From Adineta steineri (Eukaryota > Rotifera > Eurotatoria > Adinetida > Adinetidae), in contig CAJNOI010000018.1 in assembly GCA_905250115.1 (NCBI GenBank), positions 744,001 through 808,000 on the forward strand: a stretch of DNA of 64,000 nucleotides. Direction: 5' to 3'. Shown piece by piece: positions 36,433 through 48,945 of this stretch. The stretch's first letter is position 1; each line of letters starts with the position of its first letter. The notes under the pieces are model-generated. The model was not told the DNA's origin, searched no databases, and saw nothing but the letters and a program-made list of their open reading frames with translations. Made by a program: the position numbers and the translations under genes.

Positions 36433-39400
36433 CTGAATATCGAAGTGCATCAAAACTATTCGATGATATAGATGAATCACCGGCGGAATTAATATCAACC
36501 GAAAAAGTACTACCTAAAAATGTTATGATAAAATAAACAAATGTCTCTATTGAGACACATTAATAGCTTAACTTACTGCGTTCTCGAATATACTGTTCGC
36601 AAGCAAGATTATTTCGATATGTTAAACAAGTAACACGGCCATATGTAGTACATGCTATCCGACAACTAACATTATTGCCTTGTAAACAGGCATAGACATC
36701 ACCTTGACAATAACCTAAAATATTGCATATTAATTAGTTGAAGAATAAAAGACGAATAAATTATTTTAAAACAAACAATATTATATAATCAAATCATTTA
36801 TCGAATAACTTACAATTTCGTTCATCGGAACCATCTGAACATTGTCTACGACCATCACATACTGAGTCCCATGATACATTTTGACCATTTTTACATACAA
36901 AAAATGCGCTCATGCTATCATCAAGAAAAGTGCTAAAATAAAAACAAAAAAAAAGCATGTTAATGAATATAATCTATCTTATTACGTCGACAGAATAAAG
37001 AAAACGCAATAAGATGAAAAGACTTGTCAAAAATGCTCTAGCTCATCAACACATATATAAATAGTATAAATCATATATGAACTTAAAAAAACTATATTTT
37101 TTGGTCTATATCGATATTTAAAATCAAGTTTAACTTATTCGACCTACCTTATATTCATCATGTAAACAAAAACTATTGACAATAAAACTTGTATTATTAA
37201 AAAATCAATTGGTCGAAAAGAAATTAATTGTTTTCATAGCTCTTATTCTACGTTTAGGTCTAGATCAATGAATGCATACATTGACGATGAATTGTGTAGA
37301 GGTGCTTGTCTGTGTTCAAAAGAATTTTTTTTTATCGGCTGTTCTTTCTTCTCATACTGTATATGTATATATATTTATATGTATATGTATGTGTGTACAG
37401 TCATTACTTTTCTATCGAGGCAACAATGCCCTTAAAGAAAAGAAAAGAAGAAGAGAAGAGAAAAAAAAGAAAGTGAGGATATTGAACGGTCGATAGGGCA
37501 TACGACATTGTTACCCTAAGATACGACGACTAAGAGAAAGAAGTGAGACACAAGAATTGAGAAGGAGCAACTGTTGTTATTGTTGATATGAATATACACA
37601 TACAATATATAGATGATTACTCACCCTATTCTTTCTATATGTATAGAATATTGAACTGAGTATACGATTTCATAATACAATCCTTATAATATCTTAACAA
37701 GTAACTGAGCTTTACAATGAGTAGCTTGTGAAGAAGACTGTTACTGCGATTTTTTATTGCTTTTAAAACAATGAGAGAAAAAAAAGGAGAAGTCATAAAA
37801 ATGGAGACAGGAACTCATTTCTCTCTCTCTCTCTCTCGTTTTCTCGTCATCATCATCTTAATGGTTTCACCGCCTTTACTAACATAAATTGAGCAAATGT
37901 TGATGCCTGGTTATTTGACAGCAAATACTTGGCAACAATGGCTGTCATCATGCGCTTTAGTATTTATTGGCATATGTACGGCGAGAATTAGTCCCAATAG
38001 ATAGACATCATTGATTTTCTTGCTATTCTCCTAATTCAATATTACTATAGAATATTGCCATTCTGATTTTTTCTCTCTATTATTATTATTTTCATAATAA
38101 AATACATCGAAGAGAAATTTTTCAATCACAATGATTGTATGATTAGAAAGAGAGAGAAAGAGAAGGGGGCTATAGTAGAAAGGATTTAACCCTTCCAACG
38201 TATAGTTGTGTGTGCACGAGTGTCCGATTACAGTGTGCATGTGTAAATTGTGGTGTTCTGGCAATTATTCTGTATCTACTACAAATACACACCTAGAAAT
38301 AGAGTAAGTCGAGACATAGAGAAGAAAAAGAAGAAAAGAGATCTAATCTTTTAAATGTATACAAGGGCAGTCATCTACTTACCGATAGTATTATTATAGA
38401 TAAAGCTACAATTAAGACGACGGCTCTATAGATATTTGAAGTCTAAAGTTTTCTTTTTTTTCTCTATATCTTTCTTTACTGGCTATTCTTGATGTTGTTC
38501 AAAAGCATTTCCTGAGTGCAACCATCACAGCATCCGCTGCTATTCTACTAGTTGTAGTTTGTGCGTGAATAGAAAGAATAGTATAAGAACGATATATATA
38601 TATATATATATCTGAGCAAAAAATGGATTGAGAACGACAACGAACGATAACCTCATCATCATCGACAACGAGTATGCCTTAAGTAGTAGTACGACAGCCA
38701 TCTATGGAATACGATGGATAGAGAGAGAGAGAAGGAAGAATCTATCGTTTGTTAGCTAATGACCAAATGACATCATGAGCGGCAGAAGCAATGAATGACG
38801 ATCGTAACATCAGTCGTAGTAAGAAGAATTAAACATGTCATCTAAGCGAACAGCAGGCTGACTTAGTTGTCGGGAATGCATGCACACAAAATGTGTTTAT
38901 ACATTTGTATTCGCTTTTCTTTGCTTCCTTCACCATACAAGGAACAACAGTGTTCTGACATTTATCGTAGTAGTAGTAGCAGTAACGAGAAGTTTTTTTT
39001 TACTCAGAAATTGCTGATGTGGAAAGCAACGAGATAGAGAGAAAATATACGAGGAACAGAAAGAAAGAAAGAAAGAAACAAGGCAGATCTTATGGTTTAA
39101 TCATAAATCTTTTTGCATTTATGCATAACGATAAACAGAAAGATACACTCGACGAACATTACTTAATTGTTAGAAAGATGAAGAAGAAGAAGAAGAAGAA
39201 AAAGCGAAGGAAATGCAAAAATCTATTTTGATTATACGCTAGAATGAACAATTTGTTTGTGAAACATCAATGTTTATGTCAATATTAACGAGAAGAAAAT
39301 TCAACTCAATACGTTTACATTCTAATCGTTCTCAAATATTGACGAGAAAGATCGATCAAGGTCGTAACAATGACATCGGAAACAATTTATAGCATGTGTA

Positions 39401-40497
39401 TGACTTATTCTTAGTTGACCATCATCAATCAGTAAAAGAAGAAAAAATACTGACATTTATATTGAATCTATAAAAAAAAAGATTCTTGATCGATCCATCA
39501 CTTTTGAAGCAACGACATTTTCATTTTACGCGTTATAATCATCAACCTACTTATAATTGTGGAAGCTATACTATACTTGAAGGTAGAAATAGAAATGTCA
39601 TCATCATTATTATTATTTTTTCCTATTAAAATAAGAAAGAAGAAGAAGCAAAAAAAATCTCCTTCTTTTTATTCTCGTCTTTCCATAATCTTATTTCATC
39701 AATTTGACACCTTTTTCTTTTATTTTATTTGACAAGATAGATGAAATTCTTTTCAATTCGAATTAGTAAGTTGACTGATGATTGTATAATAGTAATATCA
39801 ATATATGCATCGTCTATATTTATCAACAATATGATAGTCAGTATGAGATAACTTCACTATCCTTACTTTTGATGAGATAGACATTGACCTTTTCTTTTTT
39901 AGACATTTATAAACATCAAAAGAAAACAAAGAAAGAGCACAAGAGGTATCAATTTGTGCAGCATTTTCTAATTTATATTAAATAATATGCTTGAATAATA
40001 ATGAATATTATGAAACAGTTTAATATTTTCTTATATTCAAATTCCAATTACAAAAAAGAAAGAATACTTCTTCAGTTGTTATTATTAAAATCAAAGAGTA
40101 TTACAGCATAGTATTCTTAAGTATGAATAGTATAATGCCTAAAAATATTTGTATTACGAAACATACTTTCGTATTCTTAGAATATCAAATTTCTTTTATA
40201 TAGTCAAAAGCATCTACTAAATTTAGCTATTAAACGTAGTTGGATCAATAACATCATTAGTTAAAATGTAACTAATACTCTATTCTTCTGATTATTATAC
40301 TAGACTATGAAAGAAATTAATTATTAATAACTTTCATATTATTCTAAATGTTTGAAGCGAAATTGGAGTGTCGTCATAGATTTTGATACTCAATATGACC
40401 ATCAATATAAATGCGATTATATAAAAACTATTTCTTACTTACCTAAATCTAACAGGAGGTAAATGAGAATGTTTTTCATTTGTAATATTAGTTATAT
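36433..40497 (-). CDS. LDL-receptor class A domain protein, partial at both ends
   Basis: Four exons are read: 40497-40443, 36932-36814, 36714-36577 and 36513-36433. The second holds an LDL-A module: FFVCKNGQ, WDSVCDGRRQCSDGSDER and a Cys completed across the junction, with the Ca-binding Asp/Glu cluster intact. The third is Cys-rich (YCQGDVYACLQGNNVSCRIA). The small upstream exon (HSHLPPVRF) is placed because a GTAAGT donor, an acceptor and the phase all fit and give a continuous RFSTFLDDSM; this implies an intron of about 3.5 kb, far above the local norm. The 5' exons are not found and the 3' end is lost in the gap. Extracellular or receptor role is likely; the ligand is unknown. Confidence 0.65.
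36933..40442. other. 3.5 kb low-complexity stretch, probable intron
   Basis: No gene recognised. The region is dominated by A/G-rich and T/C-rich microsatellites, e.g. CT repeats at 37820-37837, AT repeats near 38596-38611 and AAG repeats near 39180-39203, plus a TATG-rich run near 37364-37392. Short frames are composed of these repeats. It is most simply the long intron of the LDL-A gene. Confidence 0.5.
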
Positions 40498-41494
40498 CTA
40501 TTAGATAGAAAAAATAATGTGCCACTCCATTGAAAATTATCGAGTATATTAGAGAACTAATAAATAATGCGACATGTTGAATATTTTATGCAGATAAATA
40601 AGTGCTGTTGCATTGATGAAATCAGGTTGTTGAGTGTAATATCAATTCTATTGTATTTTAAACATGAAAACATTTGAATTAACATATATGATCACCGATC
40701 ATTAATGCATCTGTTCAAGTTTGAATTTTATCGCTGCAAGCAATTATTAAATCCATATATTTTAGAGTAGATATAAAGACCATCATAGTACAATGTTGAT
40801 GACGACTCACTTTGAATCTCAAGTGAATTGTGATTTAGTGTAGAACATATTTGAACACAGTTCTATAGTAATGACAATGAGGCGCAAAAAATGTTTCATC
40901 TGAATTATGTCTGGATGCATTTATCAATTATATTTTGCATGCACATCAACCACTATAAAGATGTTAGTTTCTCTATTTTTTGTTGGTTTTATTTAATTAA
41001 GTTAATAACAACAGAAGATGACATTTTTCGTTCAAGATTAATTTTTACATCATCAACATTTGTCTATTCTAATTTGTCAATTTATAGTTCTAATTATCAG
41101 TTTTATTCTAAAAAAATGATGCCAATTATATAGCACAACTTGTACTTCAATGTCAATAATAACCTAATGCATTTAAAGTTCAAAGCAGAACAGTGTTTGC
41201 TGAAGTAATTCATCTCCATCTGATTTTAAATAAAATAAAATAATCATTAATATTATATACAACTTTCGAGGTTCTAGAATTAAAGTAGCAGACGTTCAAT
41301 ATGTTTTGCTTCTATTTTCTAAAATATTCAACGCGAGATTTGGTCTTCGTCTACGTATTAAAAGAATTATACATCAAAGATCTTTTATGATCTGTGAGAA
41401 TAAAGTAATATGTTGTGTTTTCTTCCGACATGTGTTGTGTCGATAGATAAGGTTATCTCTATATTTTATTATTTATGCACATTGTTATACGACA
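40498..41494. other. non-coding region upstream of F-box gene
   Basis: AT-rich with no clear exon. It may hold further 5' exons of the minus-strand LDL-A gene and the F-box promoter. I could not support either. Confidence 0.4.
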
Positions 41495-42638
41495 ATGACG
41501 TGTTTTGAAGATTTCAGTAACGAATTATTATTCGAAATCTTCGATTATTTATCATTCGATCAAATACTTGATGCCTTTTTTAGTCTTACAAATCGTCTTA
41601 ACGAGGTTATTCGTACTTATCCTGCATGCATTGATTTAACGAAAGCATTGCGACATAATTTACGAAGAAAAGGTCCATTCCAATGCCGATCACTCGTTGT
41701 CAGTTATGCTTCTGAACAATTCTTCAACAAAATTTGTTCAAATATCAATTTTCAAGGCATTCGATCTATTGAACTTGTGTACAATAATTATTCTTTAATT
41801 CTATCACTATTTCATCAATTGCCCATGATGCAACTAGAATCTATTACAATCAGAGATCTTCACGTACATTCTTATAAAGAAAATTTCGGACAAGGAATTT
41901 GGTCAATGATTGCGACTGCTGGTTTGGATCAACTTCGTTATTTGAATGTACCTCTGAGAATTATATCGGAAGATGTCAAACAGTTTTCGTTTGAGTTACT
42001 TAGTTTAGAACACGCTATTCTCAAGGATATATCTGATGAAGAAATGTTTATATTTCTTTGTCATACGCCTAATATCTGTATGTTCAGAGCTTATATGAGT
42101 TACTTTAATTCAGATGTTGATGTGTCTCATTTAAATCTTCCCAGACTAACTTATCTGGACTTATATATTAAAAAAACTGTATCGTTCAAATGTGTTTACC
42201 AGTTTTTATCTGTATGTCCTAGTCTGACCCATTTTGAATTACGTTGCTGGTGGTATGAAAAGATCGAATCGGAAATGTTTGGCCCTGAAGAGTGGCAAAA
42301 TTTAATTGAACAATGTCTACCTAATCTTTTATACTTACAAGTTCGATTTTTCAAATATGTATCACCGGACAACGAAACGTATATCGAAGATATGTTCGAG
42401 AACTCTGATTATTGGCGGAATCGACAACCACACTTTCGAATTCAGGTAAGATAATTTTCTCGTCATATCTTCAATGCTATTAAAAGATAAAGGGAAAAAT
42501 CTAATAGTATCAGTTAAAAATATAAAAGTACAAATTAACTGTATTTCACTATATAAAAAAAGCCAATGAATAAAACAGTACTCATTCATTTTTTGTAATA
42601 TATAATTATTTTGTTCATTTTAGTGTATGGCAGTTTGA
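41495..42638 (+). CDS. F-box protein with leucine-rich C-terminal region
   Basis: Likely substrate-recognition subunit of an SCF ubiquitin ligase. The N-terminal F-box reads FEDFSNELLFEIFDYLSFDQ and continues to about residue 45. The rest has irregular leucine-rich strands, such as LRYLNVPLRI, LPRLTYLDLYI, CPSLTHFELRCWW and LPNLLYLQVRF. Exon 1 is 41495-42445; a GTAAGA donor and a TTTTAG acceptor add a 15-nt last exon (42624-42638) encoding CMAV and a stop. If the donor is ignored the protein would end two residues later, so the difference is minor. This F-box style is, from memory, strongly expanded in bdelloids. Confidence 0.82.
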
Positions 42639-44119
42639 CAGATAAATTTGGATGAAGAACTTTATCAATATCTTTGAATATATAATCAAGAACAGTTTAC
42701 CTGTGATATATTATTCTTTTTCTTTGTTTCTATTCAAGAAATTTCGATAAAAGTTGTATGAATTTAGTTGATTCTTCGAAGAGATGCAAGAATGTTTTTA
42801 ACTGTTAGTAAATTTCTTAATGATACGTAAAGCATGGTTGTAGCATCTTCACCTTCCATCAGAGGTAGAACGAGCACTAATAATTTCGTCTTAACTCTGT
42901 TATGACAGTGCTTATTTCGATGATAGATAATAGTTCGAAAGAACAGTCTGATTTCAGATAATGTAGATCATGAAACTTATGTATTTAGAATTGAGAAAAA
43001 AAAATATCTTGAAAGTTCAAGAAATGAAAGATAAACGAGTGCAAACTAAATAATATAATGAATTCCATTCATTCCCATTCTTCATGGCTGTATTCTAGGA
43101 CAATTTGTCATGCACATACATTCAAATATTTATTCTTTTTCTCTTTTTTTTGTATTGTATGTGATAGTACATTCTTTGAATGCAATACGAGCGAAACAAT
43201 CACTTCATTTTATAATCCACTGTAACTCGTGTCGGATCAAATTTTAGTGGTCAGGAAAAAATACTTCATCTACTATGATGAATTGAAACATCAGTAGCTG
43301 AATCAGCGAATTTAGTATCCAGACACTCGGTTTCGTAACTTTTGTCTTCTGCTAGATTTATTCCGTAGAATAATGTTTCCTAACGTCTAGCAAGATCTGA
43401 GCTTTTTGCTGATTGATAGTGTACATTAAGGAAACATTTTATCGATATTGATGCTAATGAATAAAAAAATCCTATGTGCTGCATTCACGTAAATACTCCG
43501 AAAAAAATGTCATTAGTTATAAGATATAAATCTAACACACAGAAAGGATGGATGTGATTCATATAGGATAGAGGTTGTCATGATAATTTTTCAAATGGTT
43601 TTGTCGAGTGATGTAATGTGCATACCAGAAATGATCAATATCGAAAGACATGAAAGAATGTATTGAATGTACATAGATATTTAGACATGTCTTGAGTTGT
43701 TATATTAGAGAAAATATTTTTTTAAACTATCTTAGTCTGTCTGATGAATGTACAATTTGAATGCTGATTTATTCAATGTAAGATATTAATATTATTGTCA
43801 TATAACAGCGACCTCTAGAAAAAATTGTAATTTATTACGGTATTAGATAATTAAAAAGTAAAAAAAGAAAACAAACGAGTGTACAAATATGTGTCACGAA
43901 ATATTTGTTTCTATGATCGGGAATCGATCACAGTCTTTTATTACGCTGTAAAACGAGTGTCATATGAATAAGTCTTTGATTGCGCAATGTTATTTCAATA
44001 TTTTGCATCAGAAATTGCCATTATGACTCGTATAACTTCAAAGATATATGTATATATATATTCTATAAATAAAAGTTCGATTTGAAAGTAAATCATATTT
44101 TTTTCATTGAAATAAAATT
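42639..44119. other. intergenic region, nothing recognised
   Basis: AT-rich DNA with no convincing frame, RNA gene or mobile element. An AT run at 44045-44060 lies 60 bases before the YRDC start and may be part of its promoter. Confidence 0.5.
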
Positions 44120-44767
44120 ATGTCAACTAATGTGGTATCAGTTAATGAAATCGATCTAATAGATCGATGCATATCAATACTAAAGAATGGTGGTGTTATT
44201 GCTGTACCAACAGATACAATTTATGGTCTTGCTGCATTAGTTCATAGTGAACAAGCTATTCATCGAATATATGAAATGAAAGGTCGATCATTTACTAAAC
44301 CATTAGCAATGGCTGTCGGTAATATTGATGATGTATTTACTTGGTCAAAACCGACTTTAAGTAAAGAGCAACTCGCCAGTGAAAATCTTCTTCCAGGTCC
44401 CGTAACACTTATGTTTGAAAGACAATCATCATTACCTTCATATTTCAATCCAAATGTGACTAATATAGCTATTCGTATACCAGATTGTCAATTTATGATT
44501 GATTTAGCACAACGTTTAAAACAACCTATTGCATTAACTAGTGCTAATATTTCCAATGAACCAAGTTCAGTTTGTATCGAAGAATTTAAATCATTATGGT
44601 CACAAGTTGATTTAGTTGTTGATGCTGGTCTATTAGCATCCAATGATCGACGTGGATCAACTATTGTTGATTTATCACGAAAAGGATATTTTCAAGTACA
44701 ACGTCAAGGAATTGGTTATGAACGGATTGTACGATATTTACAAGAAGAGTGTCATTTACAAGAATAA
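44120..44767 (+). CDS. YRDC: Threonylcarbamoyl-AMP synthase, YRDC/Sua5 family
   Basis: Makes threonylcarbamoyl-AMP from threonine, bicarbonate and ATP for the t6A37 modification of ANN-decoding tRNAs. A single exon of 215 residues, the length of a bare YrdC domain. Key motifs: NGGVIAVPTDTIYGLAA at the N-terminus, MKGRSFTKPLAMAVG for substrate binding, NLLPGPVTLMFER, NIAIRIPDC, PIALTSANISNEPSS and RRGSTIVDL. No obvious mitochondrial presequence. Start ATG 44120 precedes a short Ser/Val lead-in and fits the family. No anomalies. Confidence 0.94.
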   Translation: MSTNVVSVNEIDLIDRCISILKNGGVIAVPTDTIYGLAALVHSEQAIHRIYEMKGRSFTKPLAMAVGNIDDVFTWSKPTLSKEQLASENLLPGPVTLMFERQSSLPSYFNPNVTNIAIRIPDCQFMIDLAQRLKQPIALTSANISNEPSSVCIEEFKSLWSQVDLVVDAGLLASNDRRGSTIVDLSRKGYFQVQRQGIGYERIVRYLQEECHLQE

Positions 44768-45253
44768 TTTTCTGTTTTATAATATATTCTTTTGTTTAAT
44801 AATTCAGATTATCTCGAAACTATATTTTGAGACTTAAAAGTTTCTTTTCTACATAAACAATTTATATGTTTTAGTATACCATAACTTATTTTACAGCATG
44901 GTAAAATCACGAAACATCGTTTAAGATATATTTGTTATGTATATAAAATTATCAAATAGTTAATTGTTTTCTATTCAAAATGAACGACATTTTGACATCG
45001 ATGAATATTCAAGTACAATTTTATCTGAATCTAGGGTTTTTATTTTTATAATTGATTAACATCAAAAAAAAGTCATATGATTATATTATTTTAATGTTTA
45101 CTTCTTATTATGATATACATCTACGCATTTACCTAAAACATAGTATTATAAGTGACAATAACGACAAAAAAAACTAGTCATGCATAAACAGGAGGATAAA
45201 TTTCGTAGATATGTGTGTATTACTTTTATTCTAACACGTTTATTTATTTTATA
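44768..45253. other. intergenic region, nothing recognised
   Basis: AT-rich spacer between YRDC and the EF-hand gene; no gene or element seen. Confidence 0.5.
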
Positions 45254-45560
45254 ATGACTTCACTTTCTGACGATCAACTCGAAAAAGAATTCGATAAAAT
45301 TGATAAAAGTAAAGATAAAACAATTACAGTTGAAGAATTAAGAAAATACTATGTACCAATGCAAAAAATGCTTGGCATGTCACCACAACTTGCTGAAGTA
45401 GAGATCGATGGTTTAATTAAAAGACTTGATACTAATCATGATGGAAATATTACTTTCGAAGGTAAAATAAATATACTTTTTTTTTAAAATTTCCATCAAT
45501 TATACATATATATATATATTTATAACTTTAGAATTCAAGAGCTTTATGACAAAACGATAA
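45254..45560 (+). CDS. Small two-EF-hand calcium-binding protein
   Basis: Probable cytosolic Ca sensor or buffer of 78 residues. Exons 45254-45461 and 45532-45560. Two canonical EF-hand loops are present: DKSKDKTITVEE and DTNHDGNITFEE, with Asp/Asn/Ser at positions 1, 3 and 5 and Glu at position 12. The second exon completes the last helix (EFKSFMTKR) in 29 nt. The start MTSLSDDQLEKEF was chosen over an upstream in-frame non-ATG extension. It resembles half of calmodulin or troponin C; no closer name can be given. Confidence 0.85.
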
Positions 45561-45731
45561 AAATTCATTCGAAAAAAAAAACATTAATATTTTTGAAAAA
45601 AAATTTAATAAATATGTATGAAATAAGAATTAATTATTAATAAGAGCATCAATACTAATCATCAATGCTTTTTTTTTCTATTTTGATAAAATAATTATAC
45701 AATATACGTAAGCAAAATGATATTAATTCGA

Positions 45732-47916
45732 TTACCAAACAGGCACCCAGGGTGTTCGTAGTCGATATCTTCGATAATATCGTCGTCCTCCATATTCATC
45801 TGTGTCATCAGTATAATCATCTTCATTGTCTGTATGATTATGATTTTCATGATCCCATAATCGAGGTTGACGACTTGAATTCGCAGGATATCGCTCCTAT
45901 TAACAAATAAATAATAAGAATTAATAATGGAAAACAAAATGATTAGAATATTTACTAAAGAATGATGTTTCCAAGGGTCATGTTGATGTTTTCTTTCGGC
46001 TTGAGGATGAGATTCTTGCATTGGTGTCCTTGATTTATGATTAGAACGACGACTCGTTACAATTGGTAATGAACTTGGATGAGTTGTTCGTTCACGATAC
46101 GGTTTTGATGGATAATAAGCATAAGGCGAAATATAATCATTTAAGTGAACTCCTTCATATTGTGGAATTGCAAAAGCTCGATGATTTATTTGTGCAGGAC
46201 TTCTATATCTAGGATTTGAACGTGGTTGTTTAGGACGTCGTGAACGTTCGTTCTCAGGATTTGGAATAAATATAGTTTCTGATTTTGGAATTGAACGATC
46301 TAAAGTAAGAATTAGAAAATAATTCTAATATTTAAAAGAAAATTTTTGTATTTGAAAAAACCTTTTGGTCTTTCTTGACGTTTAGGTTTGGTGGTTCCAA
46401 CATCCGATTCTGTTTGATAGTCATAACTACGACGTCGATTAGAAATTATTTTTGGTAATGGTTGTCTTCTTTGTACAGGTGATCTAAATTAAAAAAGATA
46501 TAATCGTTTTTTTTATAAGACTTGATGTATTATACTTCGATCGACTCTGCATATTTTCTCGAGTTGGTGAAAATGGTTTGCCAACCAATGGATATAATAT
46601 TGGCATTTTAGTTAATTGTGGTGTTTGTGATGGTTCTGTTTTACGAGGAGATTTGATTGATGCAGGAACTTTCGGATCACCAATTAATGGATATAACATC
46701 ATATCATTGGGCTGTCTTTTAGGTGATGAAGGTCGATAAGTTTTACTTGGCATATGGTTGTCCATGACAATTGTATATAAAACTGGTGCTGATTCAACTG
46801 ACTTCGATGGAACTGTTTGTGTCGAAGACTGTGAAGCTAATCTGTTCTTTTCTGTAATACGTTGTCCAAGTGTTGGTTTACCAATAATTGAATATAGACT
46901 TGGTGAAGAGCTTTGCGTTATTGGAAAACTTTCTTTTACTGGTTCTCGAATTTTAGGTATCACATGAGAACCACCAACAATTGAAAACAAGCTCGGCGAA
47001 GATTGTTGAATTTGTTTCAATGGTTCTCGAGCTCGTTGTTCTTCTTTAAATGATTCTTGAATTTGCACGCGAGAATTTGGATTACCAACAATTGAATAAA
47101 GGCTTGGTGACGGTGGTTGAATTTGTTTAGGTGGTTCTTGAATTGATTGTATTTGTTTGAGTGGTTCTTGAATTTGTATTTGAGTATTCGGATTACCAAT
47201 TATTGAATAAAGAATAACTGGTTTACTTTCTACTGGTGATGGAGCCTGTACAATATCTTCCATCGGCTGTATAGTTGCCTGTTGAGCACTACCAGTTATT
47301 GCATAAAATATAGGTGAAGAAGTTGGTTTAGAAGTTGTAGTTGTAGCTGCAACTGGTTGATTTTTATAAGCAGGAATAGATTTGTTTCCAACAATACTAT
47401 AAAGAACCGGCTGTGCAATAACATGAGGTTCGAGAAAAGCAACTGGTTCTTCTTCTGGTTTGACAGTATCTAAATTGAATCATAAAATAAATTATATTTT
47501 TTTTTGTCTAAAGTATAAAAATATATACCTTCTTTATTAACTGGTGAAGTCGGTGATTGTATTGGTTCCTTATTGTTAGGACTAATAAAATACAATCTAG
47601 TTTCGGTATGTCTTGGCAATACTTTTTCAGGAATTGGTCTAAATTGAGTGTCAATCGTATACATTGCTGTTGGTGTTTGTCCAAAAGTAGAATCTGCTGT
47701 TGATCTTGCTTGTGAAGGTGGATTTGTTGACGGTGATGTATGTTGTGCTAATGGTTTATGCCGATTAGGATCAGTAGTAAGAGCTCGAAGTATTACATTT
47801 TCTATTTTAAAATAAAAATTAATTAAAATAAATACAAAAATATTATTTATCTAACCTTTATTAGTCGATTGCTCTGGGTTAGAAATTGAATACATTTGTA
47901 CTTGATCCGATTCCAT
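45732..47916 (-). CDS. LYSIVG-repeat protein, unknown function
   Basis: About seven exons from ATG 47916 to the stop at 45732. The N-terminal two-thirds carries about twelve copies of a short motif: MYSISNP, MYTID, LYFISP, LYSIVGN, FYAITGS, LYSIIGNP, LYSIVGNP, LFSIVGG, LYSIIGKP, LYTIVMD, LYPLIGDP and LYPLVGKP. Spacing is roughly 25-45 residues, and linkers are rich in Pro, Ser, Gln and Lys. The C-terminal third is Arg/Ser/Pro-rich, then Asp/Tyr-rich, ending RTPWVPVW. No signal peptide or membrane helix. The short hydrophobic motif in a disordered, basic chain looks like a repeated docking site for a partner protein or polymer. I recognise no family. Confidence 0.75.
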
Positions 47917-48022
47917 TGTTTTAAATTATATTCTATAGAAAAAACTACAAAGAAACAGTAACTTCTTGTTGTTATCTAATTATCTAGACAATAGAATAAA
48001 TATATATACATAAAATTTAAAC
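47917..48022. promoter_or_regulatory. 106-base bidirectional promoter region
   Basis: The start codons of the LYSIVG-repeat gene (minus) and of the unknown gene at 48023 (plus) are only 106 bases apart, head to head. An ATATATATA run at about 48000-48008 sits 15 bases before the plus ATG. The two genes probably share regulatory DNA and may be co-expressed. Confidence 0.5.
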
Positions 48023-48945
48023 ATGACACATCATGATTATAATTATTTACATCAACTTCGATATCGATGGCAAAAAGAACAACAACTCATTCGAAAAAAA
48101 TATCAAATTCCATATAATATGATATACTCATTTACACAATGTTCTACGAAATCTTTATTTAATACTAAAAAAACTATTATAACAGATGACAATCAGAAAA
48201 CAAGAAACTTTCGACTTGATAATCTCAATATACCACCGATGTATTGTTCGAAATGTTGTTTATATATTACAGAATGTTCATGTATAAACGGACTAGGTCA
48301 ATGGTGGAAAAATTTACAAACTAAATCACAATCAACAGGTATTTTTTGATAGAATACAATTTTTTTATAATATCATTTCTAGATAAAATCTCAAAACTAT
48401 CGTCAATGAATTCACTTCATGATCGACATGTTAATTTTGATTCTAATTCAATCGATTTCTCATCTAGTGATAAGAAAAAATCTCAAAAATTAAACTCTAA
48501 TAAACAATATTATGCTATACTCAATTGGAATAATCGACAATCTCTTCTTAATTTTCTTCAAACAATTAAATGTAATAAAAAATTCTCAACTATGACAATT
48601 GAACAACTACATGAATTTATCAATAATAATGATCATATTCATATATTCAACTCAATTAATGATTTAATACTTTTTATAAAAAAAGAAAATCATTTTCAAA
48701 CACTATTTCATCAAATTTATATCGAATCATCTCAATCACAATTAATTGCTGATAATCTCCATCTCGATCATACTTTATATAGTATAAAAAAAATAGCTCG
48801 TCTTCTCGGTGTAAAAATTGATGAATTCTCACAAGAAAAATCATTAACAAAACATCGAAAATCATTACTTAATCACCAAATTTCATTTATTGCATCAAAA
48901 CTTCCTTACAACACATTCCGTACGACTTCTACTCATACGCAATAA
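48023..48945 (+). CDS. unknown Asn/Ser/Lys-rich protein, two exons
   Basis: Exons 48023-48337 and 48382-48945 join in phase 1 across a 44-base intron and give about 292 residues. The N-terminal part includes a Cys cluster, CSKCCLYITECSC, followed by GLGQWW, which could bind zinc. The second exon is polar with leucine-rich helices (SLLNFLQTIKC, INDLILFIKKE, ARLLGVKIDEF). No signal peptide or membrane segment. It is transcribed divergently from the LYSIVG-repeat gene. I recognise no family. Confidence 0.65.

Noticed and set aside
38596-38611. AT and GA microsatellites through 37-39 kb as possible regulatory arrays or centromeric repeats
   Set aside because: They are short simple repeats with no longer repeating unit.
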